From Martinezella lusitana (GTDB taxonomy: Bacteria; Pseudomonadota; Alphaproteobacteria; Rhizobiales; Rhizobiaceae): DNA of 33,504 bases. Within the stretch, counting starts at the first letter, position 1, and each line of letters opens with the position of its first letter. A program made the translations under genes and the position numbers. The DNA lies in the NCBI RefSeq assembly GCF_900094565.1, contig NZ_FMAF01000047.1, positions 1 to 33,504 of the forward strand, written 5' to 3'. The notes beneath the pieces are model-generated. The model was given only the letters and a program-made list of their open reading frames with translations, was not told the DNA's origin and made no database searches. This document shows, piece by piece, positions 1-7,970 of this stretch.

Positions 1-327
1 CCCGGACAACGTGGCGACGCTCCCATCGCCGCCAACCTGCTTGCACCCCTGCCGCCCAGCCGTTTATGCGCAGCCGATACTGCCTATGACAGCGATGCCT
101 TTCGCCGCTTCCTCATTCAGCGAGGAACCTGCCCCGTCATCCCAAACAATCCAACCCGCAAACGCATCCAGCCTTTCGATCCGCAGGCCTATAAGCGAAG
201 AAATATCATCGAACGCATGTTCTGCCGTCTCAAGGACTGGCGCCGCGTCGCAACACGATACGACAAGCTCGCCATCAACTTCGCAGCTACATGCTATATC
301 GCTGCCACCATCATATGGTGGGTTTGA
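1..327 (+). pseudogene. IS5-family transposase, C-terminal fragment (cut by window edge)
   Basis: Frame 1 is open from the window edge to TGA at 325-327 and gives about 108 residues of a DDE transposase C-terminus. The segment YKRRNIIERMFCRLKDWRR, followed by a VATRYDKLAINFAA-type stretch, is the conserved glutamate-containing end of IS5-family (IS427-like) transposases. E in NIIERMF is the likely third catalytic acid. The gene starts outside the window, so I cannot say whether the element is intact. The IS boundary must lie just after the stop, because aldehyde dehydrogenase sequence begins at about 341. A CTAG at 341-344 sits at the junction and could be the target duplication. Confidence in the family is high; the exact group is less certain. 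Confidence 0.85.
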
Positions 328-340
328 TTGAGTCTCCACC

Positions 341-621
341 CTAGAGCAAAGGACGAGGAAGATGCTGTGCGCATCGCTAATGATTCCCCGTTCGGCCTGG
401 GAGGCTCTGTCTTCACGTCGAATCCGACGCATGGCGCGGAAGTCGCGAAGCGCATCTCCACTGGGATGGTCTTTGTCAATCATCCGACCAAAGTCGAGGC
501 AGACTTGCCGTTCGGCGGCATCCGCCGTTCAGGCTACGGTCGCGAGCTTCTTGGTCTCGGTCTCAAGGAATTCGTCAATCACAAACTCATCGATGTCGTC
601 GACATCGATGCGCATTTCTGA
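341..621 (+). pseudogene. Aldehyde dehydrogenase, C-terminal remnant truncated by IS insertion
   Basis: About 92 residues match the C-terminal end of NAD(P)-dependent aldehyde dehydrogenases, of the succinate-semialdehyde dehydrogenase-like subgroup. AVRIANDSPFGLGGSVFT, VFVNHPTKVEADLPFGGI and SGYGRELLGLGLKEFVNHK are the familiar segments after the catalytic cysteine. The catalytic Cys/Glu region and the NAD fold are missing because IS5-family sequence takes over upstream of about 341. The open frame continues a few codons into the IS (TTG at 328), but this is accidental. It lies 64 bp before adhP in the same direction, so an aldehyde dehydrogenase-alcohol dehydrogenase pair probably existed here before the insertion. 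What remains cannot be an active enzyme. Confidence 0.85.
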
Positions 622-685
622 ACGCACAAGGGGACGCTTTGTCGAGCGTCCCTCATGAACGAACATCAAGCCAAGGAGTCTCACA

Positions 686-1714
686 ATGGCCAAGACTATG
701 AAAGCCGCAGTCGTCCGCGAATTCGGAAAGCCGCTAATTATCGAGGAGGCCGCCGTCCCGACACCTGGCGCCGGTCAGATCCTCGTCAAGATCGCCGCGA
801 CCGGCGTCTGCCACACCGATCTCCACGCCGCAGAAGGCGATTGGCCCGTGAAGCCCAAGCCGCCCTTCATTCCGGGCCATGAAGGCGTTGGCCACGTCGT
901 GGCTGTCGGCTCTGGCGTGAAACATGTCAAGGAAGGCGATCGCGTCGGCGTGCCATGGCTTTATACCGCCTGCGGACATTGCAAGCATTGCTTGGGCGGG
1001 TGGGAAACACTGTGCGAGGAGCAGCAGAATACCGGCTATTCGGTCAACGGCAGCTTTGCGGAATATGTCGTTGCCGATCCGAACTATGTCGGTCATCTGC
1101 CCGATAACGTGTCGTTTATCGATATTGCGCCTATCCTATGCGCGGGTGTCACCGTCTATAAGGGTTTGAAAGTCACCGACACGAAGCCCGACGACTGGGT
1201 GGTAATTTCCGGTATTGGCGGTTTGGGGCATTTGGCAGTCCAATATGCCAAGGCGATGGGGCTCAACGTTATCGCCGTCGACATCGATGATGAAAAACTC
1301 GATCTTGCGAAATCTCTCGGTGCTTCGCTTGCCGTGAATGCCCGTAAGGACGACCCGATCGCCTTTGTGAAGAAGGAGGTTGGCGGCGCCCAGGGCGTGC
1401 TGGTTACGGCTGTCTCACCCAAAGCCTTTGAACAGGCCCTCGGCATGGTCGGCCGCGGCGGCACAGTGTCCCTCAATGGGCTTCCTCCGGGCGATTTCCC
1501 CTTGTCGATCTTCGACACAGTCCTGAACGGGGTTACCGTGCGCGGCTCGATCGTCGGCACGCGCCTCGACCTTCAGGAGGCGCTGAACTTCGCTGGCGAA
1601 GGCAAGGTCAAGGCGACGATTGCGACCGACAAGCTCGAAAATATCAACGATATCTTTGCTCGCATGCACAAGGGAGATATCCAGGGCCGGATCGTCATCG
1701 ACTTTGCAAAATAA
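686..1714 (+). CDS. adhP: Zinc-dependent alcohol dehydrogenase (AdhP-like)
   Basis: Medium-chain alcohol dehydrogenase of 342 residues that interconverts primary alcohols and aldehydes with NAD(H). Catalytic zinc ligands are Cys42 (GVCHTDLH), His65 (PGHEGVGH) and Cys152 (LCAGVTVYKG). Structural zinc ligands are Cys96, Cys99, Cys102 and Cys110 in CGHCKHCLGGWETLC. The Rossmann glycine motif GIGGLG is at 176-181. Length and all metal ligands match the E. coli AdhP/Zymomonas AdhA type, so the enzyme should be functional. The start at 686 is supported by AAGGAG about 9 bp upstream. It follows the truncated aldehyde dehydrogenase and may have been co-transcribed with it. Its present promoter may lie in the remnant or in the IS end; I see no clear one. 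Confidence 0.95.
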   Translation: MAKTMKAAVVREFGKPLIIEEAAVPTPGAGQILVKIAATGVCHTDLHAAEGDWPVKPKPPFIPGHEGVGHVVAVGSGVKHVKEGDRVGVPWLYTACGHCKHCLGGWETLCEEQQNTGYSVNGSFAEYVVADPNYVGHLPDNVSFIDIAPILCAGVTVYKGLKVTDTKPDDWVVISGIGGLGHLAVQYAKAMGLNVIAVDIDDEKLDLAKSLGASLAVNARKDDPIAFVKKEVGGAQGVLVTAVSPKAFEQALGMVGRGGTVSLNGLPPGDFPLSIFDTVLNGVTVRGSIVGTRLDLQEALNFAGEGKVKATIATDKLENINDIFARMHKGDIQGRIVIDFAK

Positions 1715-1729
1715 AACCAAATCAATGCC

Positions 1730-1930
1730 GTGATGCACGCGATGGTGCTTCACCAAATCGGCGAACCGCTTGTCTGGACCGAGCCGCCGCATCGAGAGCC
1801 AGATCCAGGCGAGCCGCGTCTGGGTTCCCGCCTTCTGCATCTGCCGGATGGATTTGCATCCGGTGGAGAGGGCGTCGACGCCGCGGCGACGCTACCTGAC
1901 GCAGTCGCGGCCGCCAAAATGGTCGTCTAG
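1730..1930 (+). pseudogene. Second zinc alcohol dehydrogenase, frameshifted N-terminal stub
   Basis: The first ~28 residues after the start at 1730-1735 (MHAMVLHQIGEPLVW and an EPDPGE-like stretch) resemble the N-terminus of AdhA-type zinc alcohol dehydrogenases. After that the match moves to the +1 frame, where SRVWVPAFCICRMDLHPV (about 1800-1860) lines up with the catalytic-Cys segment usually reading RVxVxACGVCRTDLHVV. The homology then fades; no GHE motif or Rossmann fold follows. I read this as a pseudogene: a frameshift near 1800 plus loss of the last ~280 residues. The listed end is the stop of the first frame. It lies 15 bp after adhP. It could also be a very diverged fragment, but the match in two adjoining frames makes decay the simpler reading. 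Confidence 0.6.
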
Positions 1931-2047
1931 GTTGAATGCGATTCGTCCCGGATGGATGCGTTTGCTGCAAGCGCATTCTGTCTGCCTGTTCCGCTTGCGC
2001 TCGTGGGTGATGTCTTCGTGTTCAAGACAAGCCTGACGATGAGCGGC

Positions 2048-2076
2048 TTGACGTGATATCCTTTTCGAAATAGCGA
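2048..2076 (+). promoter_or_regulatory. Possible promoter of the export operon
   Basis: TTGACG (2048-2053) followed after 17 bp by TAGCGA (2071-2076) gives a good -35 and a poor -10 element. The -10 overlaps the palindrome at 2074-2091, so a repressor bound there would block it. The assignment rests only on motif spacing and on the position upstream of the HlyD-like gene. Confidence 0.3.
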
Positions 2077-2091
2077 CCAGTTAGCTGGTCG
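2074..2091. promoter_or_regulatory. Operator-like palindrome upstream of export operon
   Basis: CGACCAG-TTAG-CTGGTCG is a perfect inverted repeat with 7-bp arms and a 4-bp spacer, the size and symmetry of a TetR/AcrR-type operator. It sits about 80 bp before the HlyD-like gene and overlaps the candidate -10. TetR regulators often neighbour operons of this type, but no regulator gene is present here; the upstream space holds a decayed dehydrogenase. The regulator would have to act from elsewhere or has been lost. Confidence 0.45.
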
Positions 2092-2172
2092 TCTGATTAG
2101 GTGATTGAAAGTTCTAAGTAATTTTCGTACGCGGCCCGATAATACGCAGGTCGCCGGCTATGGAGAGACCGA

Positions 2173-3243
2173 TTGGTTGTTTCACGAAAGACTTTGCTTG
2201 CGGGCGCAATCATTCTCATTGTTGCAGCGGCTGGCTACTACGCATGGATCAAGATCCATGCTCCTAGCCTTCCCGACGGCTTTGCTGCAAGCAATGGGCG
2301 CATCGAGGCCGTTGAAATCGACATTTCGACCAAGACTGCCGGGCGACTACAGGACTTGCTGGTCCGTGAAGGCGATTTCGTCACCGCCGGCCAGACGCTC
2401 GCCCAAATGGATACGGTTCAGCTCGCGGCCCGCAAGCGACAGGCGGAAGCGCAGCTGCGTCGCGCCCAGATCTCGATCGACACGGCGCATAGCCTTGTTG
2501 CCCAACGCCAGGCCGAAAAGACCTCGGCGATGGCTGTGATCGAACAGCGCAAGGCCCAGCTCGATTCCGCAAGCAAGACCAATGCTCGCAACAGGCAGCT
2601 GCTGAGCAGCAACACGGTCTCACAGCAAATCGTCGATGACAGCGAAGCGAACGAGCAGGCAGCCAAGGCAACGCTTGCCTCGGCGCAGGCAGCTCTTGCA
2701 GCGTCGGATGCCGCCATCAATGCTGCCAAGGCGCAAGTGGTGGATGCGGAAGCGGCGGTCGATGCAGCAAAGGCCGAGATTGAGAGCATAGAAGCGGATA
2801 TATCCGACAGCACGCTCAAGGCTCCGAGGGATGGCCGGATCCAGTATCGCATTGCCCAGCCTGGCGAAGTGTTGGCAGCCGGCGGCCGGGTGTTGAATCT
2901 CGTCGACCTCGGCGATGTCTACATGACCTTTTTCCTTCCGACGGAACAGGCAGGCCGGACCTCGATGGGGTCGGACGTCCGTCTCGTGCTCGATGCGGCG
3001 CCGCAATACACCATCCCCGCCAAGGTCTCGTTCGTTGCAGACGTTGCGCAATTCACGCCGAAAACAGTCGAAACCGAGGAAGAGCGGCAGAAGCTCACCT
3101 TCCGCGTTCGCGCCCAGATCCCTCAGGAGCTTCTGAAGAAATACATCCAATATGTCAAAACGGGCCTGCCAGGCATGGCCTATGTCCGCCTCGACCCGCA
3201 GGCGCAATGGCCTGACAATCTCGAACGCAACCTCGTCAAGTAG
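2173..3243 (+). CDS. HlyD-family membrane fusion protein (YhiI-like) of ABC exporter
   Basis: Periplasmic adaptor of 356 residues that would link the inner-membrane ABC exporter encoded downstream to an outer-membrane channel. One N-terminal membrane anchor (residues about 7-25) is followed by a biotinyl-lipoyl-like half-motif (GRIEAVEIDISTKTAGRL, VREGDFVTAGQTLAQMD). Residues ~75-215 form a long Ala/Glu/Gln/Lys-rich coiled-coil hairpin. The second lipoyl half and beta-barrel begin at LKAPRDGRIQYRIAQPGEV. The start is TTG 2173, with GGAGAG at 2162-2167; the ATG at 2160 is out of frame. The next gene begins 11 bp after the stop. The order adaptor - ABC fusion - permease matches yhiI-rbbA-yhhJ of enterobacteria. 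No outer-membrane partner is encoded here. Confidence 0.92.
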   Translation: MVVSRKTLLAGAIILIVAAAGYYAWIKIHAPSLPDGFAASNGRIEAVEIDISTKTAGRLQDLLVREGDFVTAGQTLAQMDTVQLAARKRQAEAQLRRAQISIDTAHSLVAQRQAEKTSAMAVIEQRKAQLDSASKTNARNRQLLSSNTVSQQIVDDSEANEQAAKATLASAQAALAASDAAINAAKAQVVDAEAAVDAAKAEIESIEADISDSTLKAPRDGRIQYRIAQPGEVLAAGGRVLNLVDLGDVYMTFFLPTEQAGRTSMGSDVRLVLDAAPQYTIPAKVSFVADVAQFTPKTVETEEERQKLTFRVRAQIPQELLKKYIQYVKTGLPGMAYVRLDPQAQWPDNLERNLVK

Positions 3244-3254
3244 CGGTTGACGAC

Positions 3255-6113
3255 ATGGCGGAAACCATCGAAGGCACACCGAAAGACGACGAGAGCGGCG
3301 CCGCAGTTGCCAGGCTGAATGATGTCCGGCTCGTCTACAAGAATGCGATCGGGCTGGACAAGGTCACGCTTGAGATTCCATCGGGGCGAATGACCGGCTT
3401 GATCGGCCCCGACGGTGTCGGCAAGTCAAGCCTCCTATCGCTGATTTCCGGTGCCCACGCGGTGCAGACGGGACGCGTGGAGGTGTTCGGCGGAGACATG
3501 CGTGATGCCCGGCATCGCGAGCGAACCTGCCCAAGGATTGCCTATATGCCGCAGGGGCTCGGCAAGAACCTTTATCCAACCCTGTCCGTCTTCGAGAATG
3601 TCGACTTCTTCGGGCGCCTCTTTGGGCAGGACAAACATGAACGGACGGCCAGGATCGCCGAATTGCTCGACAGCACCGGCCTCGGTCCTTTTGCAGACCG
3701 CCCCGCGGCGAAACTGTCGGGTGGCATGAAGCAGAAACTCGGATTGTGCTGCGCTCTCATTCATGATCCCGACCTGCTCATTCTCGACGAGCCGACCACA
3801 GGCGTCGATCCGCTGTCGCGCCGGCAATTCTGGGAACTGATTGGCAGCATTCGGGCAAGCCGGCCCGGTATGAGCGTCATCGTCGCGACCGCTTACATGG
3901 AAGAGGCGGCCGGCTTCGACTGGCTGATCGCGATGAATGCCGGCAAAGTCCTTGATACCGGCACTCCCAAGCAACTTCTCGAGCGCACGCAGACCAGCGA
4001 TCTCGACGCTGCCTTCATCGCTCTGCTTCCCGAAGCCGATCGGCGCGATCATCACGAGATCATCATTCCGCCACGTCCGCAGACGGCTGGTGGTGTCTAC
4101 GCCATCGAGGCCAGTCATCTCAGCATGCGCTTCGGCGATTTCACCGCGGTCGACAATGTCAGCTTTCAGATCCCCAAGGGCGAGATATTTGGCTTTCTCG
4201 GTTCGAATGGATGCGGCAAGACCACGACGATGAAGATGCTGACGGGCCTGCTTGCCGCCAGCGAAGGCGAAGCCAAGCTTTTCGGCCGCAAGGTCGACGC
4301 CAGCGACATGGCGGTCAGGCGCCGCGTCGGCTACATGAGCCAGGCCTTCTCGCTCTATGGCGAGCTGACGGTCCGGCAAAACCTTGATCTCCATGCCCGT
4401 CTTTTCAAGCTGAAGGAAGACCGGATTCCCGCGCGCATCGCCGAAATGACCGATCGCTTCGGCCTGGGCGATGTGATGGATGCACTGCCGGACACACTGC
4501 CGCTCGGTATCCGCCAGCGGCTATCGCTTGCGGTTGCGATGATCCACGCGCCGGACATTCTCATTCTCGACGAGCCGACCTCGGGTGTCGATCCCGTTGC
4601 TCGCGATGCTTTCTGGCAGATCCTTGCCGACCTGTCGCGCAAAGACGATGTGACGATTTTCGTCTCGACCCATTTCATGAACGAGGCAGAGCGCTGCGAT
4701 CGCATTTCGCTGATGCACGCAGGCAAGGTGTTGATAAGCGACACCCCTGCCGCCATTGCCAAAAGCCGCAATACGGAAACACTCGAGGACGCCTTTATCG
4801 CCTATCTCGAGGAGGCGTCCGGCATTGTGCGTGGCCAGGAGGCAAAGCCTGTCGTCATGGCAAACGCCCTTGAGGCAGCCGCATCGCCGACACGCCGCCG
4901 CTTCTTCGATTTTCGCCGCATGTTCAGCTACACGCGCCGCGAGGCCTTGGAGCTGCAACGCGATCCCGTTCGCGGCACGCTTGCCGTTCTCGGGAGCGTT
5001 ATCCTGATGTTCGTGATCGGTTATGGCATCAACCTCGATGTCGAGGATCTGACCTTTGCCGTGCTCGACCGCGATAGCTCGACCATCAGCCGCGATTATG
5101 TACTCGATATTGCCGGATCGAGGTACTTTATCGAGAAGGCGCCAATCAAGGATTATGCCGATATGGATCGGCGCATGCGGGACGGCGAACTTAGCCTCGC
5201 CATCGAGATACCGCCTGGCTTCGGCCGAAACGTGCTGCGCGGCGATGTCGTCGAAATCGGCGCATGGATCGACGGGGCGATGCCGCAACGGGCCGAAACG
5301 GTCAGGAGTTACGTTCAGGGCATGCATGCCAACTGGCTGGCACGCAAGGCAAAGGAACTCTATGGGGCGGCGGCCACGCAAGGCTCGTTCACCATTGAAA
5401 CGCGCTTTCGCTATAATCCCGACGTCAAAAGCCTGGTGGCGATGGTCCCTGCCGTCATCCCGCTGCTGCTGATGCTCATCCCGGCAATGCTCGCGGCCCT
5501 AAGTGTCGTGCGCGAGAAAGAGCTCGGCTCGATCATCAACCTTTACGTCACGCCGGTCAGCAAGCTGGAGTTCCTAATCGGCAAACAATTGCCCTATGTC
5601 GCGCTCGGGCTATTGAACTTTGTTCTGCTGACGGCCTTTGCCACGCTGGTCTTCCGCGTGCCGTTCACCGGCAGCTATCTGACCTATCTGACGGCGGCGC
5701 TGCTCTATGTGATCATCGCAACCTCGATCGGCATCGTCATCTCGTCCTTCATGAAAAGCCAGATCGCGGCCATCTTCGGCACCGCGCTCCTGACCTTGAT
5801 ACCGGCGACGCAATATTCCGGCATGATCGACCCGGTCTCATCGCTACGGGGCGCCGGCGCTCTCATCGGCGAGCTCTATCCGGCCACCTATTTCATGACG
5901 ATTTCTCGCGGCACCTTCTCCAAGGCGCTCGACTTCGCAGGCCTCTACGGCTCCTTTATTCCGCTATTGATCGCGATCCCGATCCTTTCGATCCTGGGGA
6001 CGCTGCTAATCAAGAAGCAGGAGGGATGTCGATCAGCTTGGTTTAGCGAAATCGATTCCGTTGTAATGATACCTATTCCAGTCTTCCAAGATCAGCGGAA
6101 TCTTCTGAATTGA
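3255..6113 (+). CDS. rbbA: ABC-ABC-permease fusion exporter subunit (RbbA/YhiH-like), C-terminus altered by transposon
   Basis: A single chain of 952 residues with two ATPase domains and an ABC-2 permease. First ATPase: Walker A GPDGVGKS (51-58), signature LSGGMKQK (~154), Walker B LLILDEPTTGVDP (~172-184). Second ATPase: Walker A GSNGCGKTT (~316-324), weak signature LPLGIRQRL, Walker B ILILDEPTSGVDP (~434-446). The membrane domain follows from ~570, with a large extracytoplasmic loop and a helix cluster at ~735-915. The family pattern ends at LLIKKQEG. From codon 925 on, the frame runs into the left end of the transposon starting at 6027 and reads CRSAWFSEIDSVVMIPIP plus 11 more residues before TAA or TAG-type termination at 6113. 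The ancestral stop was TGA directly after GGA, preserved at 13130-13132. The foreign 28-29-residue tail may or may not impair function. The partner permease is now 7 kb away. Confidence 0.92.
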   Translation: MAETIEGTPKDDESGAAVARLNDVRLVYKNAIGLDKVTLEIPSGRMTGLIGPDGVGKSSLLSLISGAHAVQTGRVEVFGGDMRDARHRERTCPRIAYMPQGLGKNLYPTLSVFENVDFFGRLFGQDKHERTARIAELLDSTGLGPFADRPAAKLSGGMKQKLGLCCALIHDPDLLILDEPTTGVDPLSRRQFWELIGSIRASRPGMSVIVATAYMEEAAGFDWLIAMNAGKVLDTGTPKQLLERTQTSDLDAAFIALLPEADRRDHHEIIIPPRPQTAGGVYAIEASHLSMRFGDFTAVDNVSFQIPKGEIFGFLGSNGCGKTTTMKMLTGLLAASEGEAKLFGRKVDASDMAVRRRVGYMSQAFSLYGELTVRQNLDLHARLFKLKEDRIPARIAEMTDRFGLGDVMDALPDTLPLGIRQRLSLAVAMIHAPDILILDEPTSGVDPVARDAFWQILADLSRKDDVTIFVSTHFMNEAERCDRISLMHAGKVLISDTPAAIAKSRNTETLEDAFIAYLEEASGIVRGQEAKPVVMANALEAAASPTRRRFFDFRRMFSYTRREALELQRDPVRGTLAVLGSVILMFVIGYGINLDVEDLTFAVLDRDSSTISRDYVLDIAGSRYFIEKAPIKDYADMDRRMRDGELSLAIEIPPGFGRNVLRGDVVEIGAWIDGAMPQRAETVRSYVQGMHANWLARKAKELYGAAATQGSFTIETRFRYNPDVKSLVAMVPAVIPLLLMLIPAMLAALSVVREKELGSIINLYVTPVSKLEFLIGKQLPYVALGLLNFVLLTAFATLVFRVPFTGSYLTYLTAALLYVIIATSIGIVISSFMKSQIAAIFGTALLTLIPATQYSGMIDPVSSLRGAGALIGELYPATYFMTISRGTFSKALDFAGLYGSFIPLLIAIPILSILGTLLIKKQEGCRSAWFSEIDSVVMIPIPVFQDQRNLLN
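6022..6026. repeat. Target-site duplication AGGGA, left copy
   Basis: AGGGA precedes the TGTCG terminus at 6027. The same five bases follow the CGACA terminus at 13124. A 5-bp duplication is characteristic of Tn7/Tn402-type DDE transposition. Joining the flanks with one copy recreates rbbA ...AAG CAG GAG GGA TGA and then C ATG of the permease gene, which strongly supports this being the insertion point. Confidence 0.9.
6027..6054 (+). repeat. Transposon left terminal inverted repeat
   Basis: Starts TGTCGATCAGCTTGGTTTAG. Compared with the complement of the right end (TGTCGGTCGCCCTGGATGAG), 14 of the first 20 bases match, and the following two (CG) also match. Related AGCGGAA-type words recur inward (about 6093-6100), as expected for multiple TniA binding sites, though I cannot define the repeats precisely by eye. 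Confidence 0.8.
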
Positions 6114-6125
6114 CCGGAAAGCGCC

Positions 6126-6315
6126 GATACTGTTGAAAAACTCCACTGAGCATTTGCAGCGGCACTCCTCGGCCGGATCGACAGGTATAGTTTTCGGACG
6201 GTTCGGCAGAGGCGAAACCACTTTGCGTGTTCCATGCAGGGAGAGCTTGGCATGCGCAATATTATTTCAGCGATCCCGATGGAAAAGCCGCCTGCTGGAG
6301 TTTTTCAACAGTATC
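6126..6315. mobile_element. 190-bp MITE nested in the transposon left end
   Basis: Perfect 20-bp inverted repeats: GATACTGTTGAAAAACTCCA at 6126-6145 and its complement at 6296-6315. The flanking tetranucleotide CGCC occurs at both sides (6122-6125 and 6316-6319), consistent with a 4-bp target duplication. The roughly 150-bp interior has no convincing coding frame. Termini of the TGTTGAAAAACTCC kind occur on full-length DDE insertion sequences of alphaproteobacteria, so this is best read as a non-autonomous derivative mobilised in trans. It lies 99 bp inside the larger transposon and upstream of hxlR, where it could influence that gene's promoter. Confidence 0.75.
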
Positions 6316-6465
6316 CGCCAGCAGCGGACGTCTTCAGCCATCGGTAACACCAACGACGCTGTCATTCTGTCAAATTCTATGGACCTTTCAAACGCAGGAG
6401 AGGGAGGTGGAATGTCTCCTGAAGGCTGGTAAGACGAAAGGACTGGAAGACCGGAGGCAAGAGTA

Positions 6466-6891
6466 ATGACCAGAGAAGAGATGCTTACCTATTCTCAAGC
6501 GGTGTGCGATGGCCTTCGTGAGGACGAAGACGGTGTGCGACGCGAGGTTCTCACACACGCGGGAAGCCGATGGTCGCTCGGCGTCATACATACCCTCGGT
6601 GTCTATGGCAGGCTCCGGCACGCAGATATCGGAAAACGAATGCACGGCGTCACGCAGCGAATGCTCACCCGAACGCTACGCCAACTCGAAAGAGATGGTC
6701 TCGTCACTCGCCACGATCTCGTTGAGATGCCGCCTCGGGTTGAATACGAACTGACAGAACTAGGGATGGGTCTTCTCATCCGAATGGTTCCGCTGTGGAC
6801 ATGGGTCGTGGAGAATTCCGGCGAGTTTCGCAAGGCACGCGAGGATTACGATTCCTGCCCGCCAGAAAAACCTTCCTGGCAGACATTTTGA
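6466..6891 (+). CDS. HxlR-family winged-helix transcriptional regulator
   Basis: Protein of 141 residues with the HxlR/DUF24 pattern: the entry helix with GSRWSLGVIHTLGVYGRLRH, the recognition segment GVTQRMLTRTLRQLERDGLV and the wing PPRVEYELTELGMGL. Family members bind DNA as dimers and often sense electrophiles, quinones or hypochlorite through an N-terminal cysteine; Cys14 here could serve that role, with another Cys near residue 131. The start at 6466 is supported by GGAGG about 8 bp upstream. It converges with the NmrA-type oxidoreductase, and HxlR regulators frequently neighbour NAD(P)-binding reductases that they control. It is transposon cargo. The ligand and targets are unknown. Confidence 0.9.
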   Translation: MTREEMLTYSQAVCDGLREDEDGVRREVLTHAGSRWSLGVIHTLGVYGRLRHADIGKRMHGVTQRMLTRTLRQLERDGLVTRHDLVEMPPRVEYELTELGMGLLIRMVPLWTWVVENSGEFRKAREDYDSCPPEKPSWQTF

Positions 6892-6955
6892 CGAACAAGC
6901 GTTGCGTCGAAATGGAGGAAAGCACGCCCGCAGTCTAGCGTATGCGGATCACAGC

Positions 6956-6994
6956 GTGACTTGGGGGCATTCTCGGACCACGCTCCCAAGTCAC
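6956..6994. terminator. Bidirectional terminator-like hairpin between convergent hxlR and nmrA
   Basis: GTGACTTGGG (6956-6965) and CCCAAGTCAC (6985-6994) form a perfect 10-bp stem with a 19-nt loop. It lies in the 134-bp gap between the convergent stops. There is only a short T-rich stretch after it, so termination strength is uncertain. An operator role cannot be excluded. Confidence 0.5.
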
Positions 6995-7025
6995 TGTTTC
7001 CTGTCCACGATGCCTGCGGGCGATC

Positions 7026-7970
7026 TCACTTGCCGCTAAGGTTCGCCTCGATCCAATCGGACACAGCCGTCACTTTGACGCCTTGGCGTACGTTGAACGT
7101 GTTGGATTTGTCCCACGCCATGCCGCGCCCGATACCAAAGGCTGCTCGGTACTTGCGCATCATGTTCTGGGGGTCGTTTGCTAATTCCTCCATCAAAACC
7201 GGGACAGTCCATTCGGACCGGCTGAAGGGCCGGTTCAAACCTACTTCCAGCTTGTCGGCGAGTTCACCGTAGGTGATAGTATCCCCGGCAAGGAAGACGA
7301 TCTCGTTGCTAATGGTCGGCTCGTAGAAGACGATTTCAGCGGTGAGAGCACCAATGTCGTCGGGTGTGGTCAGCGTGACAGCAGTGTCGTAACTGCCGAG
7401 GGAGTTGACTGTGTCCGTTTGCAGATCAACGACGCCGAAATCCGGTTCGAAGAGATAGCTCATGAACATGCCGGTGGAGATGATGACCCACTCTGTCTTG
7501 CTCTGGGAGCGAAGGAGTTCCCTGACATCAAGCTGAGCGTCGAAAATGTCCTGCGGGCCGCCGCGACCAATCGCCTCGAAATCGACGCCGAATTGCCAAG
7601 GGAAATAGCGTGGAATCCCGGACTGCAACGCCGCCTTGGCAAGCTTCATCGGTGTATTAATCCCAGCCGCATAGCCAGCGCAGCCGATCACGGTGTCGTA
7701 CCTCGAGAAAAGAGACGCCAGTTCGTCGATTGAGCTCTTCACCAAATCACCTACGACGATCTCGATACCAAGGTCTCGGATTTCAGCGATGTCACGCTGC
7801 TTCGCCGGCACATCTGATACAACAGTACTGGCGCGCAGAAGAACGCTGATCTTCGCGCCCTCGACGTCCTTGGCGCGAAGAGCCAGATTGCGCAGGACGG
7901 GCATGCCGAGTTCCCCGGCCCCGAGGACAAGAATGTTCCGAGACTTCACGGTGGAGACTGTTGTGTTCAT
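7026..7970 (-). CDS. NmrA-family NAD(P)-binding oxidoreductase (isoflavone reductase-like)
   Basis: Atypical short-chain dehydrogenase of 314 residues. The Rossmann motif is near the N-terminus (ILVLGAGELGMPVLRNLA), followed by a strand-helix pattern with VVGDL and YDTVIGCAGY. A central stretch YFPWQFGVDFEAIGRGGP resembles the aromatic alcohol/isoflavone reductase subgroup of NmrA-like proteins. The catalytic TyrXXXLys of classical SDRs is not evident, as is common in this family, so it may be an NADPH-dependent reductase or a redox sensor. I chose ATG 7970 rather than upstream codons because GAAGGA precedes it and the Rossmann fold begins ~12 residues later. It is convergent with hxlR; as cargo the pair suggests a detoxification or redox-response unit, which is inference. 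Confidence 0.85.
   Translation of the reverse strand: MNTTVSTVKSRNILVLGAGELGMPVLRNLALRAKDVEGAKISVLLRASTVVSDVPAKQRDIAEIRDLGIEIVVGDLVKSSIDELASLFSRYDTVIGCAGYAAGINTPMKLAKAALQSGIPRYFPWQFGVDFEAIGRGGPQDIFDAQLDVRELLRSQSKTEWVIISTGMFMSYLFEPDFGVVDLQTDTVNSLGSYDTAVTLTTPDDIGALTAEIVFYEPTISNEIVFLAGDTITYGELADKLEVGLNRPFSRSEWTVPVLMEELANDPQNMMRKYRAAFGIGRGMAWDKSNTFNVRQGVKVTAVSDWIEANLSGK

Noticed and set aside
3435..4394. 319-codon minus-strand frame
   Set aside because: Antisense to the first ATPase domain of the RbbA-like gene; no recognisable domain or ribosome-binding site.
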